A DNA stretch of 5,595 bases from CAZKUR01 sp964556005. Lineage in GTDB: Bacteria; Bacteroidota; Ignavibacteria; Ignavibacteriales; Ignavibacteriaceae. The notes under the pieces were generated by a model that worked only from the letters and a program-made list of their open reading frames with translations, was not told the origin of the DNA and did not search any database. Positions within the stretch are counted from its first letter, which is position 1. Each line of letters opens with the position of its first letter. The DNA lies in contig CAZKUR010000150.1 of NCBI GenBank assembly GCA_964556005.1, forward strand, positions 1-5,595, read 5' to 3'. Below, in pieces: positions 1 through 5,491 of the stretch. Position numbers and translations under genes: made by a program.

Positions 1-536
1 AGCTTCTGTCTTTCCATTATTTCTGCAGGTACGGGACTATTAATATTCAACCATTCTCTCAGCAGGTTAGAAGCTTCATTGGAAGTACTTGTATTTATCA
101 ACTGATGTAAAGATTCATCGCCGGCAAGATTAAGATCCCTTTCAATCGGATTTATTTTTTCGCTTCCGGAATAATCTATTCTCGGAATTTTCTCCCAATC
201 GAGATTTAGTCTCGCAATATGAGTCCCTTTTATTTTAATCCATACATCTAATTTTCTAATCCCGTTATCAAGCTTACTGTGAAAATGCGCAACAACTGCC
301 AAAGTCAAAATCCAAAATACAAATGAGATTAGAGTTGCTAAACCGGAAGAGGTAAAAAATATGATAAGGGAAATTGCAACGCCGCCAAGTAAAATGAATA
401 GCCTGTAATAAGAATAACTTCTGCTTACCTTCAATAATTTGTTTCTCTTTTCATTTAAACGAATCAGTAGCGAAGATAGATACTCAAGCCTGGTTTGATT
501 AGTGTTTCCGGAGTTTTTTGTTTTAGGGTTATTCAT
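1..536 (-). CDS. Membrane-anchored MutS-related protein (partial, N-terminal part)
   Basis: The reading frame starts at ATG 536-534 and stays open for 178 codons to the window edge, so the C-terminal part with the ATPase is missing. An in-frame TAA lies two codons upstream, which fixes this ATG as the first possible start; no Shine-Dalgarno sequence is visible. Residues 1-44 are polar and basic. Residues about 45-63 and 66-85 are two hydrophobic segments, probably a membrane hairpin. From about residue 129 the sequence (PIERDLNLAGDESLHQLI, then LLREWLN and EIMERQ) resembles the start of the MutS core/lever domain, where a 'DL.L.G..SL..L...T' pattern recurs. Bacteroidota-type genomes commonly carry such MutS homologs with membrane segments and no mismatch-recognition domain; their role is unclear and they should not be assumed to do classical mismatch repair. 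The family call is recognition from memory and the Walker motifs are outside the window. Confidence 0.72.
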   Translation of the reverse strand, partial: MNNPKTKNSGNTNQTRLEYLSSLLIRLNEKRNKLLKVSRSYSYYRLFILLGGVAISLIIFFTSSGLATLISFVFWILTLAVVAHFHSKLDNGIRKLDVWIKIKGTHIARLNLDWEKIPRIDYSGSEKINPIERDLNLAGDESLHQLINTSTSNEASNLLREWLNINSPVPAEIMERQK

Positions 537-845
537 TTCTTAATTTATCAAATTCTTAATTCAAAAATATAAAAATAGGATTAGTGAAGATGTAATGCTA
601 ATCGAATTAAATAAATTCCAATCCAAGTTTATTTTTTCTTGTTTAACACGAATAAATATTTTAAATTTCAATATATAGAAGTCGATATAATATTAATAGA
701 TACCATTTTTACTAATCAAAAAAAACATGCATATTTATCTTCGAGTATAACATTTCAAATTTAATCGACATAAAATATAATCATACATAACTTTAAATTA
801 CATTTTGATTATTTTGCATTTTCAAAATTATGAGTTATCATTTTC
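537..845. other. AT-rich divergent intergenic region
   Basis: This 309-bp spacer separates the divergent MutS-like gene and methyltransferase 1, so it should hold both promoters. It is extremely AT-rich, which makes motif calls unreliable. The best sigma70-like match on the plus strand is TATAAT at 776-781 with a poor -35-like TTTCAA at 753-758 (17-bp spacing). A second TATAAT-like stretch lies near 685-690. No convincing terminator, RNA gene, operator palindrome or conserved ORF is seen. A 27-codon ORF at 595-678 looks coincidental. Confidence 0.4.
776..781 (+). promoter_or_regulatory. Possible -10 element for methyltransferase 1
   Basis: A perfect TATAAT lies 65-70 bp upstream of the methyltransferase 1 start codon, with a weak TTTCAA 17 bp further upstream in place of TTGACA. 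In such AT-rich DNA a TATAAT arises easily by chance. If the host is in the Bacteroidota proper, its main promoters use a different consensus. Low-confidence suggestion only. Confidence 0.2.
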
Positions 846-1532
846 ATGATGGAATTAAACAAAGTTTACAATATCGATTGTATTGAGGGATTGAAAAAAA
901 TTAAAGATAATTCAATAGAGTTAATTCTTACCGATATTCCTTATACTGTTGTAAACAGGAAATCTAACGGACTTCGAGTATTAAATAAGGAAGCCGCCGA
1001 TATTGGAAATTTTGATCTAAAAAAATTTTTAGAAGAATGTATAAGGGTTGTAAAAGGAAGCATCTATATTTTCTGCAGCACCGAACAGGTCAGCTATATT
1101 AGAGAACAATTAGTTGATGCGAAAATGTCTACACGCTTGATTATATGGGAAAAAACAAATCCGTCTCCAATGAACGGAGAATATATCTGGTTAAGCGGAA
1201 TCGAGGTTTGCGCCTATGGAAAGTTTAAAGGAGCGGCCTTCAATGAAAAATGCAAAAATTCCGTTCTCAGATTTCCAAACGGCAGAAGCAAATTTCATCC
1301 GACTGAAAAACCTGTGAATCTATTTAAATATTTAATTGAAGTCAGCAGCAATAGAAAAAATATTGTATTAGACCCTTGCATTGGCAGTGGTACAACAGCA
1401 CTTGCCTGCCTGGAAACAAAAAGAAATTTTGTCGGATTCGAATTAAATAAAAATTATTTTGATTATTGCCAAGAGAGAATTCACGAGTGGGAAAGTAAAT
1501 ATTCCCGCCGTGAATTCTCTAAAAAGAAATGA
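846..1532 (+). CDS. DNA methyltransferase 1, beta-type N6-adenine/N4-cytosine family
   Basis: This 228-residue protein is a compact SAM-dependent DNA amino-methyltransferase of the N6_N4_Mtase (PF01555-type) family. The motif order is that of the beta group: catalytic motif IV TDIPY at residues 29-33, a WEKTNPSPMNGEYIW block at 101-115, motif X HPTEKPVNLFKYL at 151-163, and SAM-binding motif I LDPCIGSGTTALA at 175-187 followed by FVGFE with the motif II acidic residue E199. The D-x-PY form of motif IV favours N6-adenine, with Ile where DPPY has Pro. The NRKSNGLR segment and the block at 101-115 recall a widespread family of solitary or phage-borne methylases, which is recollection rather than a search result. 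Two ATGs are adjacent (846 and 849) and neither has a clear Shine-Dalgarno sequence; the protein may begin MELNKVYN. No nuclease gene is directly adjacent: the next gene is a convergent cytochrome. It is either an orphan methylase or a second methylase for the downstream methylase/nuclease pair. Target sequence unknown. Confidence 0.9.
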   Translation: MMELNKVYNIDCIEGLKKIKDNSIELILTDIPYTVVNRKSNGLRVLNKEAADIGNFDLKKFLEECIRVVKGSIYIFCSTEQVSYIREQLVDAKMSTRLIIWEKTNPSPMNGEYIWLSGIEVCAYGKFKGAAFNEKCKNSVLRFPNGRSKFHPTEKPVNLFKYLIEVSSNRKNIVLDPCIGSGTTALACLETKRNFVGFELNKNYFDYCQERIHEWESKYSRREFSKKK

Positions 1533-1544
1533 TTTTATAAAACC

Positions 1545-2096
1545 TTAATTTCTCTTCGGTGGCTGCTGCTGCTGCTGCATTCTCTGAAGCTCCATTTCCA
1601 TCCTAAGCTTGTCACGCCATGCATTAAATTGATCAACAGGCATTTTAGGCAGAACTTTTAAGAAAGCGACGATAGACCAAATTTCTTTATCCGACGATCT
1701 CAATCCGAATGCCGGCATTGCAGACATTTTAATGCCGTTTTTAACTATCCAGAATAATTCATTCGGTTTCCAATCATCTGCAGTTCTATACAACGGCGGC
1801 GGCGGCGGCTCAAAACGGCTGGGTTCTTCTTTTTCTCCCGGCGAATTGTGGCATCCGCACATCCTTGCGTAGTGAGTGAAACCTGTCCAGATCATCGCGG
1901 AATCATACAATGCCGGAACAGTGATATCTTTTGCATGATGCTCAACTGAGTTATCCATCGTGGTTTCAAGAACCCATCTTGTTATTCCTTTATCGTGGTT
2001 TTGCACACTTACGTTATATATCCCTGAATAAATGTAAATAACACCCAAAAGCGCCAAACCTACTAAAGTTAGTATGATGGTTATTACGATCTTCAT
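1545..2096 (-). CDS. Membrane-anchored c-type cytochrome with a shortened CxCH heme motif
   Basis: This 183-residue protein has an N-terminal hydrophobic segment (about residues 4-24), probably an uncleaved anchor or signal, placing the rest in the periplasm. It matches a single-domain cytochrome c pattern: HYARMCGCHNSPG at about 75-87, a proline-rich loop (five Pro at 97-101), ELFWIVKNGIKMSAMPAFG at about 113-131 with M127 the likely axial ligand, and DKEIWSIVAFLKVLP at about 136-150. Relatives normally read MCxxCHGAPG; here C80-G81-C82-H83 has one residue between the cysteines. The C-terminus ends in QQQQQPPKRN. On the minus strand CAAAGG lies just upstream of the ATG with a 6-base gap after AAAGG, a weak ribosome-binding site. 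The gene converges on methyltransferase 1 with 12 bp between stops and no terminator visible. Its role would be electron transfer, but without a normal heme-attachment motif function is uncertain. Confidence 0.82.
   Translation of the reverse strand: MKIVITIILTLVGLALLGVIYIYSGIYNVSVQNHDKGITRWVLETTMDNSVEHHAKDITVPALYDSAMIWTGFTHYARMCGCHNSPGEKEEPSRFEPPPPPLYRTADDWKPNELFWIVKNGIKMSAMPAFGLRSSDKEIWSIVAFLKVLPKMPVDQFNAWRDKLRMEMELQRMQQQQQPPKRN
1561..1579. repeat. CAG/CTG trinucleotide tract
   Basis: A short tract of GCT units on the plus strand reads on the minus strand as five CAG codons, giving Gln174-Gln178 near the C-terminus of the cytochrome. All five glutamines use the same codon, which points to recent slippage rather than selection for the residue. 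Confidence 0.7.
1795..1809. repeat. GGC/CCG trinucleotide tract
   Basis: Five tandem GGC units on the plus strand read as five CCG codons on the minus strand, giving Pro97-Pro101 of the cytochrome in the loop after the heme motif. This is a striking GC-pure tract in a very AT-rich region. It may vary in length between strains. Confidence 0.7.
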
Positions 2097-2398
2097 TTGT
2101 AACCTTTGTTTTAAATAGGAAAAAGTAATTGGGAATTCTCTTTTTTAATTTAATATTATTACTTTCACTAAGTCAATGATATAGCTTTCATTATTGTTTT
2201 TCCTGTGATTAAGCTATGTTTGTAATTGGAACTTTCAAATTCTTTTGCATAGCGATTCTTAGTTTACAAATTAAATATCCGTTATTATCAATAGTTGCAG
2301 TTATTAAATAAAATTTTTTCTTTGCTTTACATTTCATCATTATTAGTAAAGGGGAATGATTATTTTACTTATAGAGGGCAAAAATTAATTCAGATAAA
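2097..2398. other. Divergent intergenic region between cytochrome and methyltransferase 2
   Basis: This 302-bp AT-rich spacer should hold promoters for both flanking genes. A dyad GCTATG (2213-2218) / CATAGC (2248-2253) with a 29-base loop is present but short. No C-protein box, typical of some restriction-modification controllers, is seen. AAAGGGG (2348-2354) and GAGGG (2374-2378) resemble Shine-Dalgarno sequences but lie too far from the methylase start at 2399 to serve it. No ORF of note and no RNA gene recognised. Confidence 0.4.
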
Positions 2399-3391
2399 AT
2401 GAATAAAGGGAAAATTTCTTCAAATAAAAATTCTTTAACTCCACCGGAATTGAAAAATGATGATAAATATATTGATTTGGGTGAAAGAGGCAGGCTATCA
2501 AAAAGAAACAAGCTCAATGAATTAACTGGAAAAGAATGGATTAAATTTACAAAGACCTGGTTTATTCACAGGCCGAAAAGAAGAAATGAAGTTGAAATAC
2601 TTCATCCCGCCAAATACCCGGAATCACTAATCGAAGAATTTATTTTATTCTTTACAAAAAAGGGCCAGTACGTTCTCGATCCGTTCGCAGGGACAGGCAG
2701 CACCAATATTGCTGCACAAAACACAGGGAGAAATTGTTTAAGTATCGAAATTACAAAAAAATATGCCGACATAGCAAACCGCAGGATAAAAAATAATTCC
2801 GGCTTTGAATTCGATGGCATACTGTTTAATGAAACGGCAATGGGCGATTCAATCGAGTTAGTCGATATTGCAAAAAATAATTATCCGGATCTTTACAAGA
2901 ATAAATTTGATTTTTGTATTACTTCTCCTCCTTACTGGAATCAATTAAAAAGAAATTCCCTCCGGCAGGCTCAAAGGAAGAAAAACGGTTTGGATACGCA
3001 GTATTCTTTTAATCCTGCCGATATCGGCAATGAAGATGAATACGAAAGTTTCTTAAAAAAGCAAAAAAAAATATTCAATAATGTTTACCGGCTTTTAAAA
3101 AATAATTCATACCTTGTAGTAATAACAAACAATGTTTACTTTGAAAGCCGTTTGTACCCGCTCGCATACGACACATTCAACTCGCTGATTAAGGGTGAAT
3201 ATGCATGGACAGGGAAAGATGAAAAAATCTGGTGTCAGGATGATAAAGCATTGGCAAATCTGGGAGTAAACAATGCATGGGTCGGGAATCGCTGTCATCA
3301 ATTTTGTTTAATCTTTAGGAAGGAAGCGTCAAATGGAAGGGAGGGACTTCCGCGTAATAAAGTCGGGGGAACAATTTCTCCGGAATTATAA
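2399..3391 (+). CDS. DNA methyltransferase 2, X-I-IV order, probable N4-cytosine
   Basis: This 330-residue SAM-dependent DNA methyltransferase has its motifs in a different order from methyltransferase 1. After a polar N-terminus come LTGKEWIKFTKTWF (about 42-55) and motif X-like HPAKYPE (69-75). Motif I LDPFAGTGST is at 93-102, with the acidic residue of motif II at E117, and catalytic motif IV TSPPYW at 175-180. LVVITNN (239-245) and a conserved-looking end near HQFCLIFRK (300-308) follow. SPPYW is typical of N4-cytosine methylases. The order X-I-IV, with about 150 residues after IV where a target-recognition region could lie, resembles the gamma arrangement. ATG 2399 is the first possible start after an in-frame TAG at 2372-2374; no Shine-Dalgarno sequence serves it. 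The last 20 or so residues lie in the 59-bp overlap with the next gene and look unconstrained. The overlap suggests both genes work together in a restriction-modification unit. Confidence 0.9.
   Translation: MNKGKISSNKNSLTPPELKNDDKYIDLGERGRLSKRNKLNELTGKEWIKFTKTWFIHRPKRRNEVEILHPAKYPESLIEEFILFFTKKGQYVLDPFAGTGSTNIAAQNTGRNCLSIEITKKYADIANRRIKNNSGFEFDGILFNETAMGDSIELVDIAKNNYPDLYKNKFDFCITSPPYWNQLKRNSLRQAQRKKNGLDTQYSFNPADIGNEDEYESFLKKQKKIFNNVYRLLKNNSYLVVITNNVYFESRLYPLAYDTFNSLIKGEYAWTGKDEKIWCQDDKALANLGVNNAWVGNRCHQFCLIFRKEASNGREGLPRNKVGGTISPEL
3316..3324 (+). promoter_or_regulatory. Ribosome binding site of the putative nuclease gene
   Basis: TAGGAAGGA lies within the end of the methyltransferase 2 coding sequence, with 8 bases between it and ATG 3333. 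An in-frame TAA at 3309-3311 leaves this ATG as the first possible start, so the site decides the start and supports the overlapping gene being real. Confidence 0.6.
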
Positions 3392-3839
3392 GCTGCATGA
3401 TAAATCCGAAAGTATTGGCTGCAAAATTCTAAATAATTATGGTTATGCAACCATTCCGTTCGGAGAAGATAGAAGATATGAGAAAGTGTGGGAGGCGGGG
3501 AAAGATAAACCTGATTGCTTTATAATAAAAAAAGAAGACCCCGATAAAAGAAAATTATGTATGCTTGATTGGAAAGCCAAGAGATCGGATTCATACAAAA
3601 TCAATGAAAGAGCATATAAATCCTATATTGAAATTATTGGCAAGATTAATTTAAAGTGTATAATCGCTGTTGCAGTATTTAAAAAGGAAGCTGTATCATC
3701 TTTCAAATATTTTTTACTGCCTGACGAGGACTTAATACAAAAAAGGAAAAGGGAATGGGACGGAAATTATACGGTGATTTTCGACCCGGAAAGAGCACGC
3801 GATTTTAGAAAGATTGATGTAATTTTAAACAATTTATAA
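3333..3839 (+). CDS. Putative PD-(D/E)XK nuclease, candidate cognate restriction endonuclease
   Basis: This 168-residue soluble protein matches no family I can name with certainty. The visible pattern fits a PD-(D/E)XK nuclease core. E50 sits in a helix-like stretch, P60-D61 begins a strand-like segment (PDCFIIKK), and 17 residues later comes a hydrophobic strand with D79-W80-K81 (CMLDWKAKR), which can serve as the D-x-K catalytic pair. A helix-like segment with RAYKSYIEI (about 93-101) and a strand CIIAVAVF (109-116) follow, the usual order in this fold. The gene overlaps methyltransferase 2 by 59 bp and has a good ribosome-binding site, so its translation is probably coupled to it. That arrangement argues for a type II restriction endonuclease, although a repair or resolvase-like nuclease of the same fold is possible. 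At 168 residues it is short for a restriction enzyme. The function is inferred from motif and context. Confidence 0.68.
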   Translation: MEGRDFRVIKSGEQFLRNYKLHDKSESIGCKILNNYGYATIPFGEDRRYEKVWEAGKDKPDCFIIKKEDPDKRKLCMLDWKAKRSDSYKINERAYKSYIEIIGKINLKCIIAVAVFKKEAVSSFKYFLLPDEDLIQKRKREWDGNYTVIFDPERARDFRKIDVILNNL

Positions 3840-3966
3840 AAAAGACGATGTTTTTTGTACAAAACCAGCAGGACTTAATGATGACTTTTTCTCAATTCGT
3901 ATGGTAAACAGGGAAGATATCATCCTCATTCAAATTAAGTAAATAATTCCATTGACACGCCTCTTG
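3840..3966. other. Spacer between nuclease gene and insertion sequence
   Basis: It begins with an A6/T6 arm pair (3838-3843 and 3851-3856) around a 7-base loop, a weak all-AT stem that is unlikely to be an efficient terminator. An open frame running 3829-3942 through this spacer reads plausibly like the end of a protein (GLNDDFFSIRMVNRED, then IILIQIK and TAA), in the +1 frame relative to the nuclease gene. No start codon or ribosome-binding site of its own is evident. Confidence 0.3.
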
Positions 3967-3996
3967 CCCCTCTCAGAGTAATGGTATTAACATAAG
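3967..3996 (+). repeat. Left terminal inverted repeat of the IS
   Basis: The arm reads CCCCTCTCAGAG and continues TAATGGTATTAACATAAG. It aligns with the reverse complement of 5463-5491 with about three single-base gaps and a few mismatches; the outer CCCCTCT is identical and AGAG, TAA, TG, TA and TAAC are shared. It lies just past the end of the transposase reading frame. Confidence 0.65.
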
Positions 3997-4000
3997 ACAT

Positions 4001-4210
4001 TTATTTATATTTCCGGTATTTACCTTGCTTAGTTCTTCTTGGATATTTACGTTTTTGTTTTCTCTTTGGTAAGATTTCTTTCCTTATTAGTTCTTCCAGC
4101 TCTTTTACGACCTGTTGGCCATCTTTGATATAGTCTTCCCTTTTTGTCAATAAAAATATTCGTATTAAGCGTATAGAATTTGTAAATGAAATCTTCTTCG
4201 GGGAAAAAAA
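4001..4210 (-). pseudogene. Out-of-frame C-terminal tail of the transposase
   Basis: In the +1 frame relative to the main transposase frame, this stretch encodes about 69 residues, including SPKKISFTNSIRLIRIFLL and, near the end, KRKYPRRTKQGKYRKYK. These resemble the normal end of IS4-family transposases: a 'P..SF...L..I..F' segment followed by a basic 'PR..K....KY' tail. The main frame instead runs into GRLYQRW and a low-complexity basic end. Removing one base from the T7 run (plus-strand A7, 4204-4210) would join the frames into a protein of about 472 residues ending at the TAA at 4003-4001. Confidence 0.7.
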
Positions 4211-5420
4211 GCAAGTCTTTAATACTTGCATAAATCATCTTCCTTATCAAATTATAAGTCGCTAGCGCCACAGCTAATTCTTTAAGTACCATCTCTGGGG
4301 TTTTTGAACGAAGAATATTTATGTCCATTATTGTTTTTATTTCACGTATGCTTATTTCAATATCCCATCGGGTAAGAAATAATGTTTGTATCTCATCTTT
4401 ACTTATTTCTTCCTTAAGCACATTAGTATGTAATATATAATCGTTACCTTCCGGACTCTTACAAGTTATTCTTCTTAGCTGAATACTATCCGGAATACTT
4501 TCTTGCCGTTTTAACCATTTAGAACGAATCTTTGGGGCTTTAATTTCTATTATCTCGTCTCCCTGGGAAATTATTTTTTTTGTTTCATAATTTCTTTCTC
4601 GCTTTGCAGGAACTACAATCTCCATATTTTTTTTAAGACATTTGGCTATTATTTCATAGCAATTATACAAATCATTGAGTAATAAAATACAACCAGCAGG
4701 TAGTTTATCTATTAAATCATAAAATAATGATAATTCACTAACATGGCGATTTGACAAGTTAAAGGAATATACTTGCCCACTGCCTCGTTCTATTATTGCT
4801 TCAATAAGACCTTGTGGATAACCGGGACTCTCTTTGCCTTCATGAAATACGTTATATTTCTTCCGCAGTTCAGGAGTATCCTGCATTTGAATGTATGTCC
4901 CGTCTGCTATAAATACACGGTGTTCCTGCCAATGTGAATAGGTGTTAATAGGATTCTCTATAAGGCTTTTATTGAATAATTCTATTGTTAATTCTACCGG
5001 CAGTCTTGTCCTAGCTTTACTGTATGCTGCCGTGTTCAATGATATATCTTTCTCCTTGCTCTTTTGAATTTGTAATATATTTTCTCTCGGACGACCTACT
5101 TTCCGCTTTCCTCTATTTTTTTGTTCTTCTTTTTCTTTTTGCTTTTCTGCTTGAAGTACTTGAAGGATTTCTTCCCTATTGCGCTGATGTATACCATAAT
5201 ACAAATCAACTGAATTTTTTAATGTCTTATCCTTTTGACTTGATGTTAGCACCATTGTTAATAATGTTGTTCCCGGTGTAAATATCCTTTCCCGCATTGG
5301 ATTGTATATAGGATTTGATAATATTTCTTTAGGAAATTCTTTCTCTAAAACATTTATTATGTTATTCCTATTTTGTTCTTGTATTTTTGTGCTGATAGCT
5401 AATGACCTATTTGATTTCAT
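4047..5420 (-). CDS. IS4-family DDE transposase, frameshifted near the C-terminus
   Basis: This enzyme would cut and join the IS ends by a DDE (RNase H-fold) mechanism. Counting from ATG 5420, the catalytic residues are D173 (IADGT), D250 (LLLNDLYNCYEII) and E355. E355 sits in the IS4 signature Y-x2-R-x3-E-x6-K, here F348, R351, E355 and K362 (TRWDIEISIREIK), with Phe for Tyr. Residues about 87-125 are a charged, K/E/R-rich segment. The frame can be extended to a TTG at 5444, but ATG 5420 is preferred because AAGGAGG lies 5 bases upstream. The frame ends at 4047 (457 residues), after what looks like a +1-base shift at about codon 404-406. Its last 50 or so residues therefore differ from the family, whose expected tail continues in another frame to 4001. 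The catalytic core is complete; loss of the tail may impair activity unless slippage restores it. Confidence 0.88.
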   Translation of the reverse strand: MKSNRSLAISTKIQEQNRNNIINVLEKEFPKEILSNPIYNPMRERIFTPGTTLLTMVLTSSQKDKTLKNSVDLYYGIHQRNREEILQVLQAEKQKEKEEQKNRGKRKVGRPRENILQIQKSKEKDISLNTAAYSKARTRLPVELTIELFNKSLIENPINTYSHWQEHRVFIADGTYIQMQDTPELRKKYNVFHEGKESPGYPQGLIEAIIERGSGQVYSFNLSNRHVSELSLFYDLIDKLPAGCILLLNDLYNCYEIIAKCLKKNMEIVVPAKRERNYETKKIISQGDEIIEIKAPKIRSKWLKRQESIPDSIQLRRITCKSPEGNDYILHTNVLKEEISKDEIQTLFLTRWDIEISIREIKTIMDINILRSKTPEMVLKELAVALATYNLIRKMIYASIKDLLFFPEEDFIYKFYTLNTNIFIDKKGRLYQRWPTGRKRAGRTNKERNLTKEKTKT

Positions 5421-5425
5421 CTTTA

Positions 5426-5432
5426 CCTCCTT
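5426..5432 (-). promoter_or_regulatory. Strong Shine-Dalgarno sequence of the transposase gene
   Basis: On the minus strand AAGGAGG, followed by TAAAG, precedes ATG 5420 with 5 bases between. It sets the transposase start at 5420 rather than the upstream in-frame TTG at 5444. It is by far the best ribosome-binding site in the window. Confidence 0.8.
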
Positions 5433-5462
5433 TTTTGTTGGCAAAGATAATTATTAATTCAC

Positions 5463-5491
5463 TAAGTTAGTAACATTTATCTCTAGAGGGG
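5463..5491 (-). repeat. Right terminal inverted repeat of the IS
   Basis: The reverse complement begins CCCCTCTAGAGATAAATG and continues TTACTAACTTA, pairing with the left arm at 3967-3996. It lies about 30 bp upstream of the transposase ribosome-binding site. Similarity may extend weakly outward to 5500 (GCTTGTCGT against GCCTCTTG on the left), so the outer boundary is uncertain. Confidence 0.65.

Larger units (their letters stand above)
3967..5491 (-). mobile_element. IS4-family insertion sequence, about 1.5 kb
   Basis: The element is bounded by imperfect terminal inverted repeats that start CCCCTCT and enclose one transposase gene on the minus strand. The inferred length of 1525 bp is normal for IS4-family elements. 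No convincing target-site duplication is seen next to these ends (left flank ...CGCCTCTTG, right flank ACGACAAGC...), so the true ends may differ by a few bases, the insertion may be old, or one flank may have rearranged. It lies tail-to-tail with the nuclease gene. Confidence 0.75.

Noticed and set aside
595..678. 27-codon ORF in the AT-rich spacer upstream of methyltransferase 1
   Set aside because: Short, with AT-driven composition, no good ribosome-binding site and no similarity that I recognise.
933..944. DIPY instead of DPPY in methyltransferase 1 as a sign of inactivation
   Set aside because: The essential Asp, second Pro and Tyr are intact, motifs I and X are complete, and I recall DIPY in related methylases, so loss of activity is not supported.
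2213..2253. GCTATG/CATAGC dyad as an operator or controller-protein site
   Set aside because: The arms are only 6 bp with a 29-base loop in AT-rich DNA, no controller gene is present, and the dyad does not match known C-box spacing.
2356..2388. 10-codon ORF just upstream of methyltransferase 2, possible leader peptide
   Set aside because: Its AAAGGGG sits only one base before the ATG, too close to work as a ribosome-binding site, and there is no attenuator-like structure.
2602..2820. 72-codon open frame on the minus strand inside methyltransferase 2
   Set aside because: It lies wholly antisense to a well-supported gene covering motifs X, I and II, has no ribosome-binding site, and resembles no known protein.
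3107..3301. 64-codon open frame on the minus strand inside methyltransferase 2
   Set aside because: Antisense shadow of the methylase, cysteine-rich with no recognisable domain.
3838..3856. A6/T6 stem after the nuclease gene as a rho-independent terminator
   Set aside because: The stem has only A-T pairs and no GC-rich part, and no U-tract follows beyond the stem itself.
5024..5281. 85-codon hydrophobic open frame on the plus strand inside the transposase gene
   Set aside because: Antisense to the K/E-rich segment of the transposase; the apparent membrane-like character comes from complementing Lys/Glu codons into Phe/Leu/Ser codons.
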